A DNA stretch of 64,000 nt from Lysobacterales bacterium (lineage in GTDB: Bacteria > Pseudomonadota > Gammaproteobacteria > Xanthomonadales > SZUA-38), in assembly GCA_030065125.1 (NCBI GenBank), contig JASJDM010000015.1, positions 22,645 to 86,644 on the forward strand, given 5' to 3'. A program made the translations under genes and the position numbers. Of this stretch, positions 17,689 to 26,496 are shown in pieces (position 1 is the stretch's first letter; each line of letters opens with the position of its first letter). Under the pieces are notes generated by a model. The model ran no database searches. It was not told the origin of the DNA and worked only from the letters and a program-made list of their open reading frames with translations.

Positions 17689-18204
17689 ATGATTACCGTC
17701 CCATCACGCCAGCGCAAGTTTCTGCAGCGGCTGCACTCGGTCGAGAAAGCCGCAACGTTCCTGGCATTTCTGGTGCTGATCGGCGCCCTGTTCCTGGACG
17801 TGGTTTACCGGGAGTTCACCGGGGTCGGCCTGCACTGGGCCCGCCAGGTGGGCGTCTACGCCAACATAGTGGTCGTGATGCTGGGACTGGGGCTGGCGTC
17901 CGCCGGCGGCGCCCACCTGCGCCCCCGGTTTGCCGACCACTGGCTACCCAAAAATTGGGAGCCGGTACTGCAACGCCTGCAGGAAGGGCTGATGGCCTTG
18001 TTCTGTCTGGGCTTCGGCTTGCTGGCGCTGCAGATCACGCTGCAGGCGTGGCAGCTGCAGGAACGCTCCATCCTCATCGGCGTCGTGGTGTGGCCCATCA
18101 TGGCGGTCATGCCCCTGGCGTTTTTCATCGCCACGGTGCGCCACGGCCTGTACGCCTGGACGCCGGAACTCAGGCCCGACGACGCCCAGGATCGAAACGA
18201 ATGA
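17689..18204 (+). CDS. dctQ: TRAP transporter small permease (DctQ family)
   Basis: Four-helix membrane subunit of about 171 residues, with helices near 22-42, 55-75, 97-120 and 130-150. The VVYREFTGVGLHWARQVGVYANI segment is typical (D-x-x-x-R-xx-x-G, then W). The ATG at 17689 is preferred over an in-frame ATG at 17662 that would run into dctP. ATGA overlap with dctM. It works with DctP and DctM in sodium-driven uptake of organic acids. Confidence 0.87.
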   Translation: MITVPSRQRKFLQRLHSVEKAATFLAFLVLIGALFLDVVYREFTGVGLHWARQVGVYANIVVVMLGLGLASAGGAHLRPRFADHWLPKNWEPVLQRLQEGLMALFCLGFGLLALQITLQAWQLQERSILIGVVVWPIMAVMPLAFFIATVRHGLYAWTPELRPDDAQDRNE

Positions 18205-19460
18205 CCACGTTCGGCCTGGTTATCCTGGTACTGGCCCTGCTCGCGCTGCGCCAGAACCTGCTGGTGGTGCTCGGGGTGGTGCTGGTCTACGTCTACTGGG
18301 CCGTGGGCGAGGACGCGTTGTCTTTTATCCTGCTGGACGGCTGGCATGCGCTCAACAAGGAGGTCCTGCTGTCCATCCCGCTGTTCATTCTGTCCGGCCA
18401 GATCATGTCCAGGGGCTCCATGGCAGAGCGGCTGGTGCGGTTTGTCCGTGAGCTGACCGGGCCCATTCCCGGCGGCATGGCCATCGCCACGGTGCTGGCC
18501 TGTGCCCTGTTTGCCGCCATCTCCGGTTCGTCCACGGTGACGCTGCTGGCTGTGGGCTCCGTCATGTACCCGGCCCTGCTCAAGGCCGGCTACTCCAAGT
18601 CATTCTCCCTGGGCGCCCTGTGCGCGGCCGGAACCCTGGGCATCGTGGTGCCGCCCAGCATCCCGCTGATCCTGTACGGCGTCATGACCCGGACATCGAT
18701 TACCGATCTGTTCCTGGCCGGCATTGGCCCCGCCCTGCTGCTGACCGCCCTGATGAGCCTGTACGCGGTGATCGCCAACCGCGATCGCCGAGGCGGCAGC
18801 TGGAAACTGGCTGCACTGCTCGACGCCGGCCGCAAGGGCATGTGGTCCCTGCTGATGCCGGTGCTGATCCTGGGGGGCATTTACAGTGGCCACTTCACCG
18901 CCACCGAGTCAGCCGCGGTAGCCGTGGTGTATGCGTTCGTGGTGGAGGTGTTCATTCACCGGGAACTGTCAGCCCGCAAGGTGTATGACGTGTTCGCAGA
19001 AACCACCCAGCTGCTGGGATCGCTGTTCCCCGTGCTGATGCTGGCGGTGAGCCTGAACGTGCTGTTGACCTACCAGCAGGTACCCGTCGCCGTGGTGCAG
19101 TGGTTCTCCCAGTTCTTTGATTCCAGCACCTCGTTCCTGGTGGTCACCAACATCTTTCTGCTGATGGTGGGAACCGTTATGGACATCGGCTCGGCCGTGC
19201 TGATCCTGTCGCCCATGCTGGAGCCCATCGCCTCGGCCCAGGGAATCGACCCCGTACATTTCGGCATCATCACCATCGTCAACCTGGAAATCGGCTACCT
19301 GACACCGCCCTTCGGGCTGAACCTGATCGTCGCCATGTCAGCCTTCCGCGAGGGCTTCTGGGACATCTGCAAAAGCGTGGTGCCGTTTCTGCTGTTGATG
19401 CTGCTGGGACTGGTTGTGGTCACCTTTGTACCCAGGCTGTCACTTTTCCTGATTCAATGA
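18201..19460 (+). CDS. dctM: TRAP transporter large permease (DctM family)
   Basis: 419-residue membrane protein with about 12 hydrophobic segments. Family motifs are present: PLFILSGQIMSRGSMAERLV, ISGSSTVTLLAVGSVMYPALLKAGY, GTLGIVVPPSIPLILYGVMT and the C-terminal NLEIGYLTPPFGLNLIV. The start at 18201 overlaps the dctQ stop by 4 bp. With DctP on the opposite strand it forms a complete TRAP importer inside the catabolic region, plausibly for the acid handled by the CoA-transferases and lyase. The substrate is inferred only as an organic acid. Confidence 0.93.
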   Translation: MTTFGLVILVLALLALRQNLLVVLGVVLVYVYWAVGEDALSFILLDGWHALNKEVLLSIPLFILSGQIMSRGSMAERLVRFVRELTGPIPGGMAIATVLACALFAAISGSSTVTLLAVGSVMYPALLKAGYSKSFSLGALCAAGTLGIVVPPSIPLILYGVMTRTSITDLFLAGIGPALLLTALMSLYAVIANRDRRGGSWKLAALLDAGRKGMWSLLMPVLILGGIYSGHFTATESAAVAVVYAFVVEVFIHRELSARKVYDVFAETTQLLGSLFPVLMLAVSLNVLLTYQQVPVAVVQWFSQFFDSSTSFLVVTNIFLLMVGTVMDIGSAVLILSPMLEPIASAQGIDPVHFGIITIVNLEIGYLTPPFGLNLIVAMSAFREGFWDICKSVVPFLLLMLLGLVVVTFVPRLSLFLIQ

Positions 19461-19515
19461 TCCATGGGCGCTGGGTGATAATAGTGAGCAGCAACCAGGG
19501 AGCGTAGATATCACC

Positions 19516-20391
19516 ATGACCGACATTCGCGCCATCGATGCGGTGGTCAATATCTGGACCGAAGAAGCCCTGTCCTGCCGGCCGGACTGGGGACCGGATT
19601 TTTTCGTGGGCAAGATGAAAGCCCAGGACAGCCTGATGGGCGGCTTGAGCCTGGAGCAGATGATCGAGCGCATGGACCAGGCCGGCATCGGCCACGGCTT
19701 CCTGATCGCCGCCAAGTCCGGCCGACCCGGACTGCCGGGCTGCTACCACATGCCGCTGGAGGTGGTGGCACGGGCGGTGGAGCAGTATCCCGACCGGTTC
19801 TCCGGACTGTGCGGCGTGGATCCATTCATGGGCATGGATGGCGTGCGGCAACTGGAAGACGCCGTGAAAAACATGGGCTTCGTCGGCGCGCACCTTTACC
19901 CCCACTGGTTTGACCTGGCCCCGGACCAGGCAAGGTATTACCCGTTTTACGCCAAGTGCGTTGAACTGGACGTGCCCATCCAGATGCAGGTGGGACAGTC
20001 CATGATCTACTCGAAGGAATACCGCTGCCGCAGCGTGGGCCGGCCCATTACCCTTGATCCAGTAGCCTGTGACTTTCCGGAACTGAAACTGATCGGCATC
20101 CATGTCGGCATTCCGTGGACCGACGAGATGATTGCCATGGCCTGGAAACACGCCAACGTCTACATCGGCTGTGATGCCCACAGTCCCAAGTACTGGCCAC
20201 AAAGCTTCGTCAACTACATCAACAGCTACGGTTCGAAGAAGGTCCTGTTCGGCACCGACTTCCCCGTGCTGGATTTCGCCCGCACCATGGAGGAAATCCG
20301 GGGCCTGGGCCTGAAGCCCGGATCCTTGCAGCGCTTGCTGCGCGACAACACCGTCGAAGTTTACGGGCTGGACCCCGCCACCGGCAGCTGA
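19516..20391 (+). CDS. Amidohydrolase-2 (ACMSD-like) family protein, atypical metal site
   Basis: TIM-barrel protein of 291 residues. The C-terminal ligands typical of the family remain (His196 in IGIHVGIPW, Asp248 in LFGTDFPV), but the first-strand H-x-H is replaced: the segment reads IDAVVNIW, with Val10 and Asn12 where His are expected, and the central His position reads PIQMQVG. Either the metal is lost or the enzyme works metal-free. It is followed 8 bp later by an acyl-CoA synthetase gene, suggesting the two act on successive intermediates. Family members are often decarboxylases or hydrolases; reaction here unknown. Confidence 0.8.
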   Translation: MTDIRAIDAVVNIWTEEALSCRPDWGPDFFVGKMKAQDSLMGGLSLEQMIERMDQAGIGHGFLIAAKSGRPGLPGCYHMPLEVVARAVEQYPDRFSGLCGVDPFMGMDGVRQLEDAVKNMGFVGAHLYPHWFDLAPDQARYYPFYAKCVELDVPIQMQVGQSMIYSKEYRCRSVGRPITLDPVACDFPELKLIGIHVGIPWTDEMIAMAWKHANVYIGCDAHSPKYWPQSFVNYINSYGSKKVLFGTDFPVLDFARTMEEIRGLGLKPGSLQRLLRDNTVEVYGLDPATGS

Positions 20392-20399
20392 CCCGGACC

Positions 20400-21854
20400 G
20401 TGGGCTCGGACAACTTCAACCTGGCGTCAATCCTGCGGGACCACGCCGCCAGCAGGCCGGACCATCCCGCGCTGGAGATGTCGGGACTGGTTCTGAGCTA
20501 CCACCAGGTCTGGCAACGTGTCGCTGAACTGGCCGCCGCCCTGGGCGACCAGGGCGTGAATGCCGGCGACCGCGTGGCCCTGGCGCTGAAGGAACATCCC
20601 GATCACCTGCTGCTGCACTTCGCCATTGCGGGACTGGGAGCGGTTTTGCTGCCGGTGGACCACCGCTGGTCCACGGCCGAAAAACTCGGCGTGTGCAGCG
20701 CCATGAATGCCAGGCTGCTGGTGATCGAGCCCGACGGTGAAACTCTGGAGGGCCTGCCGGCCTGGCGGCTGCAGGCCGGCGCCGAGCTGCCCGGAGCGAC
20801 CCTGGACCCGGTCCCTGCCGGCGACCGGCCCTGGCTGATCTCGCTGTCCTCGGGCACCACGGGACGCCCCAAGGGCGCCCTGGTCACCCACCGGGAGATG
20901 TACGAGCGCTTCATCAACCAGTGGGTCACCCTGGGATTCAACGCCACCGACCGGTTCCTCGGCGTTACGCCCCTGTACTTCGGCGCAGGCCGCTCCTTCG
21001 GCATGTGTTTCCTGTCCGCCGGCGCCAGCGTGATCCTGGATCCGCCGCCGCACCAGCCGCAGGACCTAGTGGCCTCCATCAACAACAGCCGCGCCAGCGT
21101 GGTGTTCCTGGTGCCGACCCTGATGCGGCGCTTGCTGCCAATGGCTGCTGACCAGCAGCCGTTGCTGCCCGGCCTGCGGCGGCTGGTCTCATCGGGAGAG
21201 CCCCTCTACCCCGAGGAAGCAGCCGAGATTCAGCAGAAGCTCAACCGAAACCTGATCGCCTATTACGCCTCCAGCGAAGGCGGCGGCATATCCATCCTCC
21301 AGCCGGAAGAGTTCGACACTTACAGCGATACCGTGGGCCGGCCGGGATTCCGCCTGCGGGTTGAAATCGTGGACGCCGACGATCAGCCCCTGGGCATTGG
21401 AGAAACGGGACGCCTGCGCTACGCCGGTCCCGGGGTTGCGCGGCGGTTCCTGGACGAGGACGGGCAGGAAACTGAGTCAGGTGGCTGGTTTTACCCGGGC
21501 GACCTTGCCGCTATCGATGAGCGCGGATTCGTGCAGCTGCGCGGCCGGGAAAAGGACGTCATCATCCGCGGCGGCGTCAACGTCTATCCGGCAGAGATCG
21601 AAAAGCTGCTGTCATCCCGGGACGACGTCCGGGAATCCGCCGTGGTGGGGCGAAGCTCGAAGGAACGCGGCGAAGAAATCATAGCCTACGTCGAGGCCGA
21701 CGCTGACGCCCTGACGGAAAGGGAGCTGCTGGATTTTTGCCGTCAGCGCCTGGCGCCTTACAAGGTGCCATCGCAAATCCACGTTCTGGCCAGCTTGCCC
21801 CGCGCCGGATCGGGTAAGATTGACAAGAAGGCCCTGGGAGCGGGCACAGCGTAG
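20400..21854 (+). CDS. Acyl-CoA synthetase / AMP-dependent ligase
   Basis: ANL-superfamily enzyme of 484 residues that activates a carboxylic acid with ATP and CoA. Seen: the P-loop SLSSGTTGRPKGALVTHR (about 147-164), YASSEGG, the hinge region with YPGDLAAIDERGF and REKDVIIRGGVNVYPAEIE, and the catalytic lysine in GSGKIDKKAL near the end. The start is GTG at 20400, 8 bp after the amidohydrolase stop; no ATG fits. At under 490 residues it is short, closer to benzoate- or malonate-type ligases than to long-chain ones. Substrate unknown. Confidence 0.9.
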   Translation: MGSDNFNLASILRDHAASRPDHPALEMSGLVLSYHQVWQRVAELAAALGDQGVNAGDRVALALKEHPDHLLLHFAIAGLGAVLLPVDHRWSTAEKLGVCSAMNARLLVIEPDGETLEGLPAWRLQAGAELPGATLDPVPAGDRPWLISLSSGTTGRPKGALVTHREMYERFINQWVTLGFNATDRFLGVTPLYFGAGRSFGMCFLSAGASVILDPPPHQPQDLVASINNSRASVVFLVPTLMRRLLPMAADQQPLLPGLRRLVSSGEPLYPEEAAEIQQKLNRNLIAYYASSEGGGISILQPEEFDTYSDTVGRPGFRLRVEIVDADDQPLGIGETGRLRYAGPGVARRFLDEDGQETESGGWFYPGDLAAIDERGFVQLRGREKDVIIRGGVNVYPAEIEKLLSSRDDVRESAVVGRSSKERGEEIIAYVEADADALTERELLDFCRQRLAPYKVPSQIHVLASLPRAGSGKIDKKALGAGTA

Positions 21855-21873
21855 CAGCCAAAGGAGATTCATC

Positions 21874-22287
21874 ATGCCCGATCGCTTGATTCGCAAGTCC
21901 GGACTCAAGGCAGTTCAGATTGCCGAAGACGGCGGCCTGATGATCGTGCTGCTATCGACCCTGGTGGCGGGCGCCCAGGAAATCTGGCTGATGATCCAGA
22001 ACCAGGAGGTCCGGCTGGAGGACCTGCTGCTGCTGTTCATCTACATCGAGGTGGTCAGCATGGTGAAGGTTTACTGGGAGGCTGGCCAGCTGCCCGTGCG
22101 CATGCCGCTGTATATCGCCATTGTGGCCATGGCCCGCTACCTCATCATCGACATCAAGAACGTGGACGGCCTCCGGATCGTTGCCATTGCCGGTGCAGCA
22201 TTGATCCTGGCCATGACCGTGTTCGTGGTGCGCTATGGCCATATCAAGTTTCCCTACCCCAGGAAACTCCGGGATAGTGACCAGTAG
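21874..22287 (+). CDS. PsiE-family (phosphate-starvation-inducible E-like) membrane protein
   Basis: 137 residues with four hydrophobic segments (about 19-40, 50-68, 74-92, 103-121). LEDLLLLFIYIEVVSMVKVYWEAGQLPVRMPLYIAIVAMAR is the family core. An AAAGGAG ribosome site at 21859-21865 fixes the start at 21874. It lies between the acyl-CoA synthetase and monooxygenase genes and is probably part of their transcript. The biochemical function of PsiE proteins is unknown; the name reflects regulation in E. coli only. Confidence 0.8.
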   Translation: MPDRLIRKSGLKAVQIAEDGGLMIVLLSTLVAGAQEIWLMIQNQEVRLEDLLLLFIYIEVVSMVKVYWEAGQLPVRMPLYIAIVAMARYLIIDIKNVDGLRIVAIAGAALILAMTVFVVRYGHIKFPYPRKLRDSDQ

Positions 22288-22308
22288 CGGGCCCAAACCT
22301 GCGCCGCA

Positions 22309-23766
22309 ATGAGCCGGGAGGTCCGAACCACGGTCCTCATCATCGGGTCCGGCTTTTCCGGGATCTGTTTGGGCATTCGCCTGCTGGAAGCGGGCATCGA
22401 TGACTTCCTGATCCTGGAAAAGGCAGCAGAGGCCGGCGGCACCTGGCGTGAGAACACCTATCCCGGCGCCGAGTGCGACGTACCCTCCGCCCTGTACAGC
22501 TACTCCTTCGAGGCCAACGCCCGCTGGCGCTACAAGTGGGCCGAGCGCGATCAGATCCAGGAATACCTGCTGGGCGTGGCCGATCGCCACAAGCTGGGTC
22601 CCCACATGGTTTTTGGCCAGCGAGTCGCCGCTGGGGCATTTGACCCCGAATCGGGTTGCTGGTCGGTGAAGACCGCTGGCGGCCAGCAATACCGGGCGCG
22701 ATTCCTGGTTCCGGCGGTGGGCCAGCTGCACCATCCACGGATTCCCCGGATACCCGGCATTGACCAGTTCCAGGGCGCCTCCTTTCATTCCGCCCAGTGG
22801 GACCACGGCGTGGACCTGGCCGGCAAGCGCGTGGCCGTCATAGGCAGCGCCGCCAGTGCCATCCAGTTTATCCCCCAAATCGCGGGCCAGGTTGAGCACC
22901 TGGCCATATTCCAGCGCAGCCCCAACTGGATGCTGCCCAAGCAGGACCGGCCCTATTACCGCTGGGAGCACTGGCTGGCCGACCGGTTCAAGTGGTGGAC
23001 CCGGCTGCACCGGCTGCGCCTGTGGTTGCGGGCGGAGTTCCTGTTCCTGCCCATGATCCAGGGAAAACCCTGGGCCCGCCGCCTGGGCCACTGGATGGCG
23101 CGCCGCAACCTGCACGGCGTGATCAAGGACCCGGAACTGCGGCGCGCATTGACGCCGGACTACCCCATCGGCGCCAAGCGGGTGCTGTTTTCCGATGACT
23201 ATTACCAGACGCTGCTGCGGGACAACATCGAACTGGTGACCGCCGGCATTTCCTCGCTGAACGCCGGCGGCATCGTTCGCGACGACGGGGTCACCCAGTC
23301 ATTCGACTGCATCATCTACGCCACCGGTTTCATCACCAACCCCTTCCTGTACCAGCTGGACCTGCGCGGCAAGGACGACCAGTCCATCCGCCAGGCCTGG
23401 GACGGCGGCGCCCACGCTTACCTGGGCATCATGACCCACGGCTTTCCCAACCTGTTCATGATGTACGGTCCCAACACCAACCTGGGCCACAACTCCATGG
23501 TGCTGATGTTCGAGGCCCAGGCCCACTACATTACCCGGGCCATCATCGAGACCACCCGGCGCGGGGACTCGTGGCTCGAGGTGCGGCCCGAAGCCGAGCA
23601 GGCCTACAACGAGGAAATCCAGCAGCGCCTCCAGGGCAGCGTATGGACCGCGGTCAGCAACTGGTACCGGGACGGCGACCGCATCACCAATAACTGGCCG
23701 GGCTCCACCCGGGAATACGCCCGCCGGACCCGGCGGGTGAACTGGGACCACCTGCAAGCCACATGA
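22309..23766 (+). CDS. Flavin-dependent monooxygenase, Baeyer-Villiger type
   Basis: Class B flavoprotein of 485 residues: an FAD Rossmann motif GSGFSG at 13-18, GGTWRENTYPGAECDVPS, the Baeyer-Villiger fingerprint F154-x-G-xxx-H160-xxx-W164, the NADPH-binding stretch VIGSAASAIQ near 178-186, and DCIIYATGF near the end. These proteins insert oxygen next to a ketone using NADPH. A ketone intermediate in the cluster is therefore likely; actual substrate unknown. It overlaps the following unknown gene by 4 bp. Confidence 0.92.
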   Translation: MSREVRTTVLIIGSGFSGICLGIRLLEAGIDDFLILEKAAEAGGTWRENTYPGAECDVPSALYSYSFEANARWRYKWAERDQIQEYLLGVADRHKLGPHMVFGQRVAAGAFDPESGCWSVKTAGGQQYRARFLVPAVGQLHHPRIPRIPGIDQFQGASFHSAQWDHGVDLAGKRVAVIGSAASAIQFIPQIAGQVEHLAIFQRSPNWMLPKQDRPYYRWEHWLADRFKWWTRLHRLRLWLRAEFLFLPMIQGKPWARRLGHWMARRNLHGVIKDPELRRALTPDYPIGAKRVLFSDDYYQTLLRDNIELVTAGISSLNAGGIVRDDGVTQSFDCIIYATGFITNPFLYQLDLRGKDDQSIRQAWDGGAHAYLGIMTHGFPNLFMMYGPNTNLGHNSMVLMFEAQAHYITRAIIETTRRGDSWLEVRPEAEQAYNEEIQQRLQGSVWTAVSNWYRDGDRITNNWPGSTREYARRTRRVNWDHLQAT

Positions 23767-24875
23767 TCCGGTTGTCCACGGTGCTGTTGCTGGGCGCCAG
23801 CACCCTGGCTCCGGCGCTGACGGCGGATACCCTCCGCTATCTCGTCGCCGTCGGGGAGCAGGAACAGGTGGTTCCCTCCGGAAGCATTGAGATTCATTGG
23901 CATGGCTGGGGCACCTATCGGCACTTCACCGCCGGGCTCATACGGAACGGGCAACTCGAGGTCCCCGATCCTGTCGACGCCCTCCGGGTCAGCCTCGGTG
24001 ATGGTTACGGCGCAGAGGTACTGGAAAGTGATCCGGAAAGCGTCCTGGCTTCCGTGGACGGGTGGTTCGTCGTGATCAAGGCCGTAATGGATGATTTACC
24101 CCAGCCAGTCCACTATCGCTCAGACGATTTCCCGATAGCCGGCGCACGGCGGGTAAGCGATCTGGCGTTACAGATCACCGGGGCCTTGCCAGGTGTATTC
24201 CGGGAAATGGCGGCAGCCGAATTAGAAGGCGATCGTTTGGTACTGCCCCCGGCCGTGCGACGTGTCATTCAGTTCATCGATCTGGAACACCGCCCGGTTC
24301 CGGAACATGGGGGATTCCTGATGGTGCTCGGCACTCGCAACAACCGCTGCGCCACTCACCAGGGCATCGACCTTGGATATCGGATCACCAATTCGCGGGG
24401 TGAGATGGAATTGACGCAACCCAGGGAAACCCGACTTTACTACCGAAACGCCTACTTCCTGCCGACGGGTGGCAGTTACGCCGGCGTCGAAAAACACAAC
24501 ATCCGGTTGGGGACCGAAATCGACCACACCGAGACGGTCCGGGGGTACTTTCGCGCCGATTCCCGCCGACTGGCTATCACCGTGCTCGACACGGCGGGTC
24601 AACCAATTCCCGGCGCCGGGCTGAATTTCTGCGTGCGATCCACCGGGAGTGCCAGCGAATGCCCGCCCAGGGGCGCCTGCGGCGCGTACTGTGGCGAAGC
24701 CGCCAAGGCGAACCAGGACGGTCTGATCGAGCTGGCGCTGGAAGTCAAAACCCGCTGTGTGAGGGGTATCAGGCCGCCGGGTGGCACCCTGTTCCCGCTG
24801 GACGAAGAAACCCTGGAGCGGCTTTACCGCACTGGCGCGGTCACCGTCACGCTGCCAGACGACCCGGCAAACTAA
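23763..24875 (+). CDS. Predicted secreted cysteine-containing protein, unknown function
   Basis: 370 residues not recognised as a named family. A short hydrophobic start (LSTVLLLGASTLAPALTA) looks like a signal peptide. The body is beta-rich, and the last 130 residues include RLAITVLDTAGQPIPGAGLNF, resembling a carboxypeptidase-regulatory/Ig-like strand pattern, then a cysteine cluster (ECPPRGACGAYCGE) and TRCVRG. Disulfides in the periplasm are plausible. It starts in the ATGA ending the monooxygenase gene, so it is co-transcribed with it. Codon choice looks less biased than its neighbours, a possible sign of acquisition. Its stop shares CTAA with the convergent gene. Confidence 0.75.
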   Translation: MIRLSTVLLLGASTLAPALTADTLRYLVAVGEQEQVVPSGSIEIHWHGWGTYRHFTAGLIRNGQLEVPDPVDALRVSLGDGYGAEVLESDPESVLASVDGWFVVIKAVMDDLPQPVHYRSDDFPIAGARRVSDLALQITGALPGVFREMAAAELEGDRLVLPPAVRRVIQFIDLEHRPVPEHGGFLMVLGTRNNRCATHQGIDLGYRITNSRGEMELTQPRETRLYYRNAYFLPTGGSYAGVEKHNIRLGTEIDHTETVRGYFRADSRRLAITVLDTAGQPIPGAGLNFCVRSTGSASECPPRGACGAYCGEAAKANQDGLIELALEVKTRCVRGIRPPGGTLFPLDEETLERLYRTGAVTVTLPDDPAN

Positions 24876-25591
24876 AGCCCGATGAGCACTGCCGCGCCAC
24901 ACACGGCAATGGCCCCACCGGCCACCACTTCGACGTAGCGCTCCAGGCCCGGCAAACGAAGCCGGGATACGCCCCACAGACCCAGCATCACCATGGACAC
25001 CATGGTGGCCAGGGTGGTGATCACGAACAACGTCGTGACCAACACAACTCCGGGGGTGTTTTGCTGGCTGGCCGGCACCATCAGCATCGGGATCAGGGCT
25101 TCGCAGGGCCCCAGCACGAACACCACGAACAGCGCCCAGGGCGCCAGGGACACCCGGGCGCCTTCGGCGTGGACGTGGGCATGATCCGACGCGTGGTCGT
25201 GTTCATGGTCGTGGATGGTGCCGTCGGCGTGGACGTGGGCATGGCGGTGGGGCTTGCCGGTATGCAAGCGCCGCAGCGCCCAGGCCATGTAGGCCAGCCC
25301 CAGACCCAGCAGCAGCCAGGCCGCAAGGTCCAGCCGCAGGGCCTCCAGGTCCACCATGGAATTCAGGCCCACGCCGATGGTGATGCCGATCATGCCAATG
25401 GCAACCGAGCCCGCCGCGTGCCCGACCCCGCAGGCCAGGGTCACCGCTACCGTGCGCGACGCGCTCCATCGCCGGGCCCGGGCCAGGGCAACAAAGGGCA
25501 CGTAGTGGTCAGGCCCGAGGACGGTGTGCAGAAAACCGATGGCGGTGGCGGTGACCGCCAAGGCCTGAATGTCTGCTGTCAGCCAGTCCAT
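24872..25591 (-). CDS. NicO/UreH-like metal transporter with His-rich loop
   Basis: 239-residue membrane protein with about six helices. The first carries HTVLGPDHYVPF, the H-x(4)-D-H-type motif of nickel/cobalt exporters, and the fourth has VLGPCEALIP. Between helices 3 and 4 is a loop with 11 histidines (about residues 113-145), a likely cytoplasmic or periplasmic metal-binding region. At DNA level the loop contains a 20-bp direct repeat (25164-25183 and 25224-25243). Alternative: a sulfite-exporter-like or thiol:disulfide transporter relative. No other metal gene is nearby. Confidence 0.8.
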   Translation of the reverse strand: MDWLTADIQALAVTATAIGFLHTVLGPDHYVPFVALARARRWSASRTVAVTLACGVGHAAGSVAIGMIGITIGVGLNSMVDLEALRLDLAAWLLLGLGLAYMAWALRRLHTGKPHRHAHVHADGTIHDHEHDHASDHAHVHAEGARVSLAPWALFVVFVLGPCEALIPMLMVPASQQNTPGVVLVTTLFVITTLATMVSMVMLGLWGVSRLRLPGLERYVEVVAGGAIAVCGAAVLIGL

Positions 25592-25743
25592 AAATCGTTC
25601 GAATCGGTTGTTCGACCTGGGTGCTCAGAGGCAGAGAAGGGTATGCAGAAATTGTACTAAAGATATATGATTAATCCAAAATCAACACCCCCTGAAAAGC
25701 CCCGGAACATACGTATCGGACGGGAGCTGCCGGAACAGCAATC

Positions 25744-26496
25744 ATGAAACACAGAACCATCCGTGGAAGGATTCTCTACACCAGCCACAAGCCGGAGCGA
25801 CACGGCCAGAAGCGCGGCCGGGAGTCGTTTATCATCACCGTCCACGGCGACGGCAACCGCACGCTTCGGGCTCACTGCGAAATCGACGATGCCCCCTGCG
25901 TCCTGCGGGACGTTACGGTCAACCTGGACCAGGAGTTTTATCCCACCGATTGTTTCGTCCGGCTCACCATCGACGACCGCTTCGAAGGTTCCGGCTGGAT
26001 GCGCTTCACAAATACCCGGGCGGAGTGCGAATCCTGGAATGCCCGGGACGGGCGAATTTCCCAGACCATCGACCTGGACGAGCGGATTCGCTGGCTGGGA
26101 TCTCACCCCATTATTGGCGACGCCCTGGCCTTCGGTATCTTTGACCGCAGCCAGGGTCCCGGCAGCCGGGTCTTTTATCCCAATATGATGCTGACTTCGC
26201 CGGATCACCGCGGCGCCACCGGACCCATGTTGTTCCCGCTGGGATTCGGCATCGAGTACGTGGGAGACGAGACCATCACCGTGGGGGCCGGCACCTTCGA
26301 GGCCCATCATCTGCGTTACGTGGACACGGCCGGTGAACTGCCCGAGGAGCATCCGCCCTACGACGTCTGGTGCACGGCGGACGGTGACTTCATTTTTCTC
26401 AAAGGAGCCGTGGGCGGCTACATGCAGACCTACTACGAGCTGATGGAACTGGAACACACCACCGGTCCCGCCTACCCCGGTGACATCAGTGCCTGA
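25744..26496 (+). CDS. Conserved hypothetical protein, DUF3108-like
   Basis: 250 residues, no signal peptide or membrane segment. The sequence is beta-strand rich with TVGAGTFEAHHLRYVD and YDVWCTADGDFIFLK, a layout like DUF3108 beta-barrel proteins that test the conversion of a bound lipid or cofactor; this assignment is tentative. It is the first gene of a rightward run and overlaps the nitrilase-fold gene by up to 17 bp. A 150-bp AT-rich gap with TTGTACTAAAGATATATGA (about 25654-25672) lies upstream and may hold the promoter. Confidence 0.7.
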   Translation: MKHRTIRGRILYTSHKPERHGQKRGRESFIITVHGDGNRTLRAHCEIDDAPCVLRDVTVNLDQEFYPTDCFVRLTIDDRFEGSGWMRFTNTRAECESWNARDGRISQTIDLDERIRWLGSHPIIGDALAFGIFDRSQGPGSRVFYPNMMLTSPDHRGATGPMLFPLGFGIEYVGDETITVGAGTFEAHHLRYVDTAGELPEEHPPYDVWCTADGDFIFLKGAVGGYMQTYYELMELEHTTGPAYPGDISA

